Assembly (NCBI GenBank): GCA_947627615.1
Contig: CANQWS010000010.1
Span: forward strand, 17,488 to 81,487
From: an uncultured Muribaculaceae bacterium
GTDB taxonomy: Bacteria; Bacteroidota; Bacteroidia; Bacteroidales; Muribaculaceae
DNA length: 64,000 bases
Direction of reading: 5' to 3'
Under the pieces are notes generated by a model. The model ran no database searches. It saw only the letters and a list, made by a program, of their open reading frames with translations, and had not been told where the DNA came from. Each line of letters starts with the position of its first letter. Position 1 is the first letter of the stretch. Positions 58,415 through 64,000 of this stretch are shown here, one piece after another. The translations under genes and the position numbers were made by a program.

Positions 58415-59710
58415 TTATTTCACAATGATGAGGTGATAGTTCTTCTTGCCGCGCTGCACCAGTATATATTTGCCGTTCAGTAGCATATCTTCAGTAGCCA
58501 CCATATAGGGATCGGCAACTTTCTCCTTATTGATGCTTAAGCCTCCGCCCTGAACCATCTTGCGCATTTCGCCTTTCGAGGGGAACACGGGAGCTTTCTC
58601 GGTGAGCAGATCGGCGAGCTTCAGACCTTCGTTGAAATCCGAGCGGCTGACCTCCGATGTGGGCACACCCTCCATCACGGCAAGCAGCGTAGGCTCATCG
58701 ATTTTGCGGAGAATATCGCCGGCTTTGTTGCTGAACAGAATCTGCGAAGCCTCCACAGCCGCTTCATAATCGGCTTCGGAATGCACCATGATAGTGATCT
58801 CCTTGGCCAGGCGCTTCTGAAGCGGACGCAGTCCGGGATTTTCCTGCTGCGCCTTGACGAGATCCTCTATCTCTTCACGGCTCAGCTCGGTGAATATCTT
58901 TATATATTTTTCGGCGTCGGCGTCGGTGACATTCAGCCAGAACTGGTAGAACTTATAGGGCGAGGTGCGCTTGGGATCAAGCCAAACACTTCCGCTCTCG
59001 GTTTTGCCGAACTTGCCGCCATCGGCTTTCGTTATCAGCGGACAGGTAAGGGCGTAGGCCTCGCCGCCGGTTATGCGGCGTATGAGTTCTGTACCGGTGG
59101 TGATATTTCCCCACTGGTCCGATCCGCCGAGCTGAAGCCGGCAGTTCTTGTCCTGATAGAGGTGCAGGAAGTCATAGCCCTGAATCAGCTGGTAGGAAAA
59201 TTCCGTGAACGACATGCCCTGCTGGTTTTCTCCGCCAAGCCGTTTCTTCACCGAATCCTTAGCCATCATGTAGTTGACCGTTATATGCTTGCCCACATCG
59301 CGGATAAACGACAGGAATGAAAAATCTTTCATCCAGTCATAATTGTTGACCATTTCTGCGGCGTTGGGAGCATCCGAGTCAAAATCAAGGAATTTTGCAA
59401 GCTGACGCTTGATTGATTCCTGATTGTGACGAAGAGTTTCCTCATCGAGCAATTTGCGCTCCTGACTTTTCCACGAAGGGTCGCCGATCATGCCGGTAGC
59501 ACCACCGACAAGTGCTATGGGTTTGTGGCCGGCGCGCTGAAAATGCTTGAGAATCATCACACCGACAAGGTGACCAATATGAAGAGAATCCGCCGTAGGG
59601 TCAATGCCCAGATAGGCTGTGGTCATTTCTTTTTTTAGCTGCTCATCCGTACCAGGCATCATCTGATGGATCATGCCGCGCCAGGTAAGTTCTTCAATAA
59701 AATCAGTCAT
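58415..59710 (-). CDS. tyrS: Tyrosine--tRNA ligase
   Basis: Class I synthetase for tyrosine, 431 residues from the ATG at 59710; longer frames upstream lack family character. The HIGH motif is at residues 44-47 ([10 protein letters not shown]), the KMSKS equivalent is KFGKTESG, and the TyrRS substrate block [14 protein letters not shown] precedes it. The C-terminal S4-like RNA-binding domain ends in [20 protein letters not shown]. It lies downstream of a -7 box TACCTTTG (minus strand, 59755-59748). Confidence 0.96.
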   Translation of the reverse strand: MTDFIEELTWRGMIHQMMPGTDEQLKKEMTTAYLGIDPTADSLHIGHLVGVMILKHFQRAGHKPIALVGGATGMIGDPSWKSQERKLLDEETLRHNQESIKRQLAKFLDFDSDAPNAAEMVNNYDWMKDFSFLSFIRDVGKHITVNYMMAKDSVKKRLGGENQQGMSFTEFSYQLIQGYDFLHLYQDKNCRLQLGGSDQWGNITTGTELIRRITGGEAYALTCPLITKADGGKFGKTESGSVWLDPKRTSPYKFYQFWLNVTDADAEKYIKIFTELSREEIEDLVKAQQENPGLRPLQKRLAKEITIMVHSEADYEAAVEASQILFSNKAGDILRKIDEPTLLAVMEGVPTSEVSRSDFNEGLKLADLLTEKAPVFPSKGEMRKMVQGGGLSINKEKVADPYMVATEDMLLNGKYILVQRGKKNYHLIIVK

Positions 59711-59747
59711 AACTATCTTGAATCTGTACTTTAATACATTATTAGTG

Positions 59748-59755
59748 CAAAGGTA
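59748..59755 (-). promoter_or_regulatory. Putative -7 element of tyrS
   Basis: On the minus strand TACCTTTG matches TAnnTTTG, 37 bases before the tyrS start. The -33 region reads TTTC rather than TTTG. Confidence 0.55.
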
Positions 59756-59978
59756 ATAAAACTTTTCAAGTACTGAAAATAAATAACAGTTTGTCACACT
59801 TCCGGTCACGTACCATCCGGCCTCCCGGCGGCTCCCTCTTACCAGTCCCGGACAAAAGATACCCTCCGGCGTGCTTCCGGCATCATATCAGTGTCGCACA
59901 GTCACTCAGAATCGAATGTGAGATACTAATTTTCAACGATTTTTCAGATTTAAGCGTTTTCATATCAGAAATAATCGC

Positions 59979-59986
59979 TACATTTG
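59979..59986 (+). promoter_or_regulatory. Putative -7 element directly before the MNT gene
   Basis: TACATTTG matches TAnnTTTG and ends only five bases before the ATG at 59992, so transcription would start at or beside that ATG. The region 59756-59978 in front of it shows no other feature. Confidence 0.55.
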
Positions 59987-59991
59987 CCCGT

Positions 59992-60297
59992 ATGAAACTG
60001 ATTGAAATGAATCTGCAACGTATCCTGGACTTGTGCCGTAAGCATAAGGTCAGGACCCTTTCTGTTTTTGGCTCCATCCTCACGGATAGATTCAACGACC
60101 AGAGCGATGTGGACTTGCTTGTGGATTTTGAGCCGGTAGACCATGAAACATTTGATTATGTCGGCAACTACTTCGATTTAAAGTATTCATTGGAGCAGTT
60201 ATTCAATCGTAAAGTGGACTTGATTGAATACGGAAAGAACCTCAATCCAATCTTCAAGGCATTGGTTGATAAGAAAAAAAAGTTGATATATGGATGA
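59992..60297 (+). CDS. mntA: MNT-domain nucleotidyltransferase (MntA-like antitoxin)
   Basis: A 101-residue minimal nucleotidyltransferase with the signature VFGSILTDRFNDQSDVDLLVDF: Gly27-Ser28 and Asp39-x-Asp41 chelate the nucleotide metal. In known MntA-HepT pairs this enzyme adds AMP to a tyrosine of the HEPN toxin to silence it. The frame runs open upstream to 59791, but nothing there looks coded; ATG 59992 sits next to the -7 box and the alternative ATG is at 60007 (MNLQRI). It overlaps the toxin gene by eight bases, the usual layout. Confidence 0.88.
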   Translation: MKLIEMNLQRILDLCRKHKVRTLSVFGSILTDRFNDQSDVDLLVDFEPVDHETFDYVGNYFDLKYSLEQLFNRKVDLIEYGKNLNPIFKALVDKKKKLIYG

Positions 60298-60660
60298 TTA
60301 TATAGCCGTTTATATCTACGATGTCAAACGTGCCATAGATGAGGTCGAGAGCTACTTTGTGGGCTATCCTATGCGTTACGATGTATTTGAGAAGGATTAC
60401 CTGCGCAGAAGTGCCGTTGAGAGAAAAGCGGAGATAATGGGAGAAGCCATAAACCGTATTTTGAAAATCCAACGCGATTTCCCTCTGCCAAATGCAAAAG
60501 CAGTGATTGACACACACGCAATCGCATTATACATGGTTACGATTCTGTGAAACCCGAATTTCTGTGGAGCTTGGTTATACGCCATATCCCCGAACTCAAA
60601 AAGGATGTGGAGAGAATCATTGCCGAATATGGAATATCGCCTGAAACGATAGGACAGTAA
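60290..60660 (+). pseudogene. hepT: HEPN toxin gene (HepT-like) with a frameshift before its RX4HXY motif
   Basis: Translation from 60290 gives HEPN-type helices, MDDYIAVYIYDVKRAIDE and VERKAEIMGEAINRILKI, but ends at 60550 after 86 residues with an unrelated tail. Reading the sequence after the (AC)4 repeat (60510-60517) two bases out restores R-N-R-I-I-H-G-Y, then DSVKPEFLWSLVIRHIPELK to a stop at 60660, about 122 residues in total. One extra CA unit thus cuts off the catalytic Arg-x4-His and the Tyr that the antitoxin modifies. The toxin should be inactive as written; a sequencing error or phase variation cannot be excluded. Confidence 0.85.
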
Positions 60661-60752
60661 GAGCCGGTTCGACAAAACCCGACTTTAGTCCCTTAGGATT
60701 TTTTGGCACAAGAAATGCGGGCAGGATATAAGGTATTACCAAATTAAATTCT

Positions 60753-60760
60753 TAAATTTG
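60753..60760 (+). promoter_or_regulatory. Putative -7 element before the DUF3078 gene
   Basis: TAAATTTG matches TAnnTTTG, 53 bases before the start. The -33 box is weak. Confidence 0.5.
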
Positions 60761-60813
60761 CAAAACCAATCTCCTTTCTACATCCCGTTCACATCAAAGA
60801 AGAATCCCGCATC

Positions 60814-62181
60814 ATGCTTAAATCCCGACATCTCACAGTTTTCCTGCTGATTCTCTCTACAATCACCGCGTTTGCAGCACCGCAAAGAAAGCTCTCCGAC
60901 CTGATATTCAAGCAGAAATGCACCCATGACTCCCTTGACTACGTCACTCTGACATCGCCGCATACCGTACCAATGCTCCTGATTGACCGCGAGGACTTTC
61001 AGCAACTGATTTCAACGCCCGAGCGTCCCTACAATCTGGCAACGTCCGAGTTCTATGCGCCCGCTGTGTTCGACACCTACGAGCTGCTTGACTCCATACC
61101 CATGGAAGTGTCGGACAGAGGCGAATTCGCCAAGGCCTACGAATGGCTCGATGATTACGATGCGTCATACAATATGCTCAACCGCATCCGTCAGAACTAC
61201 ATATTCAACAACCCCGGACGCATAAAATACAATGTGGCCACCCTGCCCGAACCACCCAAAGCCTACAGGGCTTACGTGGACCCCCTAACAACAAACATCG
61301 TGGTGGAGGAAATCAATGTTCCGGTCGCAGAGACTCCGCTTGACATCACAGCCGACATCACCTACAAGAAATGGCTCCATGAATTCAACGCCTCCCTGCA
61401 GTTCTCCCAGGCCTACATTTCCCCCAACTGGTATCAGGGCGGAAAGAACAACCTCAACATGATCGGGCAGCTGCTCTATCACGTAAAGCTGAATCAGAAA
61501 TTCTATCCAAAAATCCTCTTCGAGACAACGGTCCAGTACAAGCTCGCCCTCAACTCGGCTCCTGACGACAGCATCCACAGCATTAACATAACCGACGACA
61601 TATTCCAGATAAACTCCACTTTCGGTCTGAAAGCGGCCAAACGCTGGTACTACTCGGCCAACCTGATGTTCAAGACACAGCTCTTCCACAGCTATCCGGC
61701 CAATTCCCGCAACCCGAAATCGGCGTTCCTGTCACCGGGCGAACTCAACATAGGTCTCGGTATGACCTACAACTTCGAGAATCAGAAAAAGAACTTCCGT
61801 TTCGGTGCCTCACTCTCCCCGCTGTCATGGAACTTAAAGACGTGCATCAACGATGACATAAATCCCGGCTCCTACGGAATAGAGGACGGCCACAAGTCCA
61901 TGAACAAGTTCGGTTCGAGTGCCGAGCTGACATGGTGGTGGAAAATCGCCTACAACATAGTCTACAACTCTCGTCTGTTCGCGTTCAGCGACTACGACAG
62001 ATTCCAGGCCGATTGGGAACATACCGTGGACTTCAATATCAACAAATATCTTTCCACCCGATTCTATGTCCACATGCGCTACGACACCCAGACCCCGCGT
62101 TCCGAAGAGAGCCCGAGCTGGCATAAATTCCAGCTTAAGGAAATCTTCAGTTTCGGATTTGCTTACCATTTCGGAGTGTGA
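60814..62181 (+). CDS. DUF3078 family outer membrane protein
   Basis: A 455-residue exported protein: signal near residues 1-22 (ending FAAPQ), then about 170 residues of mixed sequence, then a beta-barrel-like C-terminal region with NWYQGGKNNLNMIGQL, typical of DUF3078 proteins, repeated aromatic strands, and an ending in FGFAYHFGV with the terminal aromatic pattern used for outer membrane insertion. Function unknown. First gene of a four-gene unit with two unknown exported proteins and a Crp/Fnr regulator; gaps are three and 12 bases, then a four-base overlap. Confidence 0.8.
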   Translation: MLKSRHLTVFLLILSTITAFAAPQRKLSDLIFKQKCTHDSLDYVTLTSPHTVPMLLIDREDFQQLISTPERPYNLATSEFYAPAVFDTYELLDSIPMEVSDRGEFAKAYEWLDDYDASYNMLNRIRQNYIFNNPGRIKYNVATLPEPPKAYRAYVDPLTTNIVVEEINVPVAETPLDITADITYKKWLHEFNASLQFSQAYISPNWYQGGKNNLNMIGQLLYHVKLNQKFYPKILFETTVQYKLALNSAPDDSIHSINITDDIFQINSTFGLKAAKRWYYSANLMFKTQLFHSYPANSRNPKSAFLSPGELNIGLGMTYNFENQKKNFRFGASLSPLSWNLKTCINDDINPGSYGIEDGHKSMNKFGSSAELTWWWKIAYNIVYNSRLFAFSDYDRFQADWEHTVDFNINKYLSTRFYVHMRYDTQTPRSEESPSWHKFQLKEIFSFGFAYHFGV

Positions 62182-62184
62182 CAA

Positions 62185-62793
62185 GTGCGTTGCCTGCATG
62201 TCATAATCCTCTTTCTTTCCGTACTGTCAGCGAGTCCGGGGCTTTGCCATGCGGCCGACAGATATATCGACGGACTGCCCGGCACCTCGAAAACCATTTC
62301 CGGTTTTTCCGTCGCTGAGATGCGAAAGGAAATAGCCTCCACTCCCCTCCACCACATAGAGGGAATCTGGAAGCTGACATCGGACGGCACCGAAATAGCC
62401 ATATTGAGAGACCGGAATCAATCCGATTCCGACAACAATGCGAGAGCCTACCGCATGATACTGATGCGCTCCGCCAACCGGGCTTTGCGCCCCGGCACCG
62501 TAATAGGACTCGTTAGCCCCACCGCCAAGACCGGCACTTACGATGCGCGTATCTACACCAAAGCAATAGGCCCGCAGCTGTCGGCTGCCAGGAAGTTCAC
62601 CCTGAAACTGGATGACAATGACAGCCATCTCATATTCGAGATGAACAAAAGCGCCTATTCCATAAACCTCTGGCGGATGCTGCCCTATATGTTCCGTTAC
62701 TCGGTACGAAAAAACAACAAGCAACCGTCAACCGCAGGGTGCATCCGTATTTTTCCGGCGCCAGAACTTCCGTCGGAGCCTGTCTACCTTTGA
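62185..62793 (+). CDS. Unknown exported protein
   Basis: A 202-residue protein with a GTG start at 62185, three bases after the DUF3078 stop. The first 23 residues are a signal peptide ending in CHAADR. The body has SVAEMRKEIASTPLHHIEGIW and, later, YSINLWRMLPYMFRYSV near residue 175. No family is recognised. Its close coupling to the DUF3078 gene suggests a shared envelope role. No upstream ATG is available in frame. Confidence 0.7.
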   Translation: MRCLHVIILFLSVLSASPGLCHAADRYIDGLPGTSKTISGFSVAEMRKEIASTPLHHIEGIWKLTSDGTEIAILRDRNQSDSDNNARAYRMILMRSANRALRPGTVIGLVSPTAKTGTYDARIYTKAIGPQLSAARKFTLKLDDNDSHLIFEMNKSAYSINLWRMLPYMFRYSVRKNNKQPSTAGCIRIFPAPELPSEPVYL

Positions 62794-62805
62794 ATTGAAC
62801 CGACC

Positions 62806-63300
62806 ATGAAACCCTTATGCTTTCTCCCGATTATCCTTTGCGCCGCTACTCTAACTGCGGCTCATTCAGGCGACAACACCACGCGGCGACGGCTGAGCGT
62901 CGACAAATCGCGCATACTCAGGACTGAGACCGCGTCACTTGACACATTGACCGACGACAGTCTGACATCTAACATAATCCTCAGCGGGTTCGACAAGCCT
63001 CTTCGCTCCACTAATGAAACGCTGTTTGTCAGAAACATGACCGGCACCGACATTTCCGGACTGGTCATAGAACTGGAATACTCCGATTCCAAAGGGCGGC
63101 AGCTTCACAAGAGGACCGTCACGAAAGCCTGTGACATCCCGGCCGGAGAAACGCGTCAGATTTGTTTCAGATCATGGGACCGACAGCAGTCATTCCACTA
63201 TAGGCTCTCACCCAGACCGAGACGGGCCGACGGCACTCCTTTCGACGTGACCTGCACGGTGAAAGCCGTGATCGTTAACCGAACAGCACAGAACAGATGA
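62806..63300 (+). CDS. Unknown exported protein with an Ig-like or FxLYD-like fold pattern
   Basis: A 164-residue protein with a signal peptide (MKPLCFLPIILCAATLTAAHS). The second half reads as beta strands, NETLFVRNMTGTDISGLVIELEYSD, then KTRTVTKA-like strands and GETRQICFRSWDRQQSF, which is reminiscent of small Ig-like domains. No family call. Its last codon overlaps the regulator start (ATGA), so both are translated together. Confidence 0.7.
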   Translation: MKPLCFLPIILCAATLTAAHSGDNTTRRRLSVDKSRILRTETASLDTLTDDSLTSNIILSGFDKPLRSTNETLFVRNMTGTDISGLVIELEYSDSKGRQLHKRTVTKACDIPAGETRQICFRSWDRQQSFHYRLSPRPRRADGTPFDVTCTVKAVIVNRTAQNR

Positions 63301-63878
63301 TTGACCTCATATCCGAATTAAAGCAGCACATTGACCTCACTCCCGAGCTGGAGAAGGCCATCTATAATCTGGTATCGGAACGTTCATACAGAAAAGGCGA
63401 CACCATATCCGCCATAGCGGACATGCGCAGCAATATTTTCTTCATGCTCAGCGGCTCAGCCAGAGTCTTCTATATGGCCCGAGGCAAGGAACACACCTAC
63501 TCTTTCGCATTCGATGCCGAGGCCATATCCATGCCTCAGGCTCTGATTTCAGACCAGAGCTATGTTACCACAATTGAATTTCTTGAGCCGAGCCGTGTGG
63601 TCATCGTTCCGCTTGAGAAGCTTCAGACCGCCATACGCAACTGCGAACCCACGGTTGCGGCAATCATCATTGACAAATTCATCAACAGCATGCACAAGCA
63701 TGTGATTCAGCTCGAAGAACGCATTCTGATGCACCAGACCTGTTCCGCCCCGGAAAAATTCCAGTGGCTCCTGAAGCGTTATCCCAAAATTCTCGAACGG
63801 GCAAATCTCACACAGATAGCGTCTTACCTCGGAATCACAAAAGAAACGCTTTACCGCATCCGCAACGGCAAATATTGA
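63297..63878 (+). CDS. Crp/Fnr family transcriptional regulator
   Basis: A 193-residue regulator with an N-terminal cyclic-nucleotide-binding-type beta roll (residues about 12-115: YRKGDTISAIADMRSNIFFMLSGSARVFYM and the FEAE-like segment FDAEAISMP) and a C-terminal helix-turn-helix (LTQIASYLGITKETLYRIRNG). No Fnr-type cysteine cluster is present, so the effector is not oxygen via iron-sulfur; it may bind another ligand or none. Cotranscribed with three envelope genes, so it may control that unit; start overlaps the stop of the gene before it. Confidence 0.9.
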   Translation: MIDLISELKQHIDLTPELEKAIYNLVSERSYRKGDTISAIADMRSNIFFMLSGSARVFYMARGKEHTYSFAFDAEAISMPQALISDQSYVTTIEFLEPSRVVIVPLEKLQTAIRNCEPTVAAIIIDKFINSMHKHVIQLEERILMHQTCSAPEKFQWLLKRYPKILERANLTQIASYLGITKETLYRIRNGKY

Positions 63879-63897
63879 GCCTTGCAATTGCGCGGAC

Positions 63898-63942
63898 GAA
63901 CTCTTTTTCGTACATTTGCAAAAAGAAGTTACGAAAAGAGTG
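63898..63942 (+). promoter_or_regulatory. Promoter-like region with a flanking inverted repeat
   Basis: TACATTTG (63911-63918) matches the -7 box and lies between the arms of a near-perfect inverted repeat, CTCTTTTTCGTA (63901-63912) and TTACGAAAAGAG (63929-63940). It would control a gene to the right of the window. The repeat may be an operator. Confidence 0.5.
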
Positions 63943-64000
63943 TAATTTATTGGAAATGAGCGTAGGTTAATTGCTCTTGATAGTAATAGGTTACGATTTA

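Noticed and set aside
58141..58428. Plus-strand open frame over tRNA-Gln
   Set aside because: It crosses a tRNA and two terminators.
59791..59991. N-terminal extension of the MNT protein
   Set aside because: Open frame by chance; the translated sequence has no MNT features and the promoter lies inside it.

Overview
This window reads as chromosome of a member of the Bacteroidales, probably near the Muribaculaceae. The reasons are repeated Bacteroidetes-type promoters (TTTG, about 19 bases, TAnnTTTG), a fused nuoCD without nuoEFG, DUF3078/DUF3316-type envelope proteins, and a trp leader of the kind described in Bacteroidetes. The genus is inference. I see no rRNA, CRISPR array, insertion sequence or prophage; most of the window is housekeeping.

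Layout, left to right. (1) 1-2848: end of a transglutaminase-like protein and a DEAD-box RNA helicase. (2) 2894-9033: a TPP-riboswitch-controlled thiamine operon, thiD-thiS-tenI/thiE-like-thiE-thiG-thiC-thiH, with no thiF. (3) 9025-16993: valS, an aminotransferase, a LolE/FtsX-like permease, rsfS and ftsH. (4) 17069-19757: an FKBP isomerase and a DUF695 protein on the minus strand; a 600-base noncoding stretch with a promoter, a short terminated transcript and a 6S-like structured RNA candidate; a flavoprotein; a YqgE/AlgH protein. (5) 19920-37104, all minus strand: the complete 8-gene F-type ATP synthase cluster lies between nuoH and nuoI of an 11-subunit-type complex I operon, giving one apparent 18-gene energy-conservation unit. 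(6) 37333-40534: a lipoprotein and a TonB-dependent receptor. (7) 40701-43435: glycyl-tRNA synthetase, LemA, FKBP lipoprotein. (8) 43568-45706: NhaC antiporter and a PepSY-like lipoprotein. (9) 45810-50447: topoisomerase IV subunit A, a DUF3316-like protein, an S41 peptidase lipoprotein. (10) 50439-51889: a lone trpB behind a Trp-Trp leader peptide and attenuator. (11) 51957-56510: a 5'-nucleotidase followed by a GH3 glycosidase/serine hydrolase reading unit split by a frameshift at an A10 tract. (12) 56630-58313: two identical tRNA-Arg genes, a duplicated-domain retropepsin-like protein, tRNA-Gln. (13) 58415-60660: tyrS and an MNT/HEPN toxin-antitoxin pair whose toxin gene is frameshifted just before its catalytic motif. 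(14) 60753-63878: a four-gene unit of a DUF3078 protein, two unknown secreted proteins and a Crp/Fnr regulator.

The observations most worth following are the nested nuo-atp unit, the two repeat-tract frameshifts (A10 in the GH3/serine hydrolase, a CA repeat in hepT), the structured RNA region at 18083-18330, and the trp attenuator kept on an isolated trpB. All family names come from recognising motifs by eye; no database search was possible.
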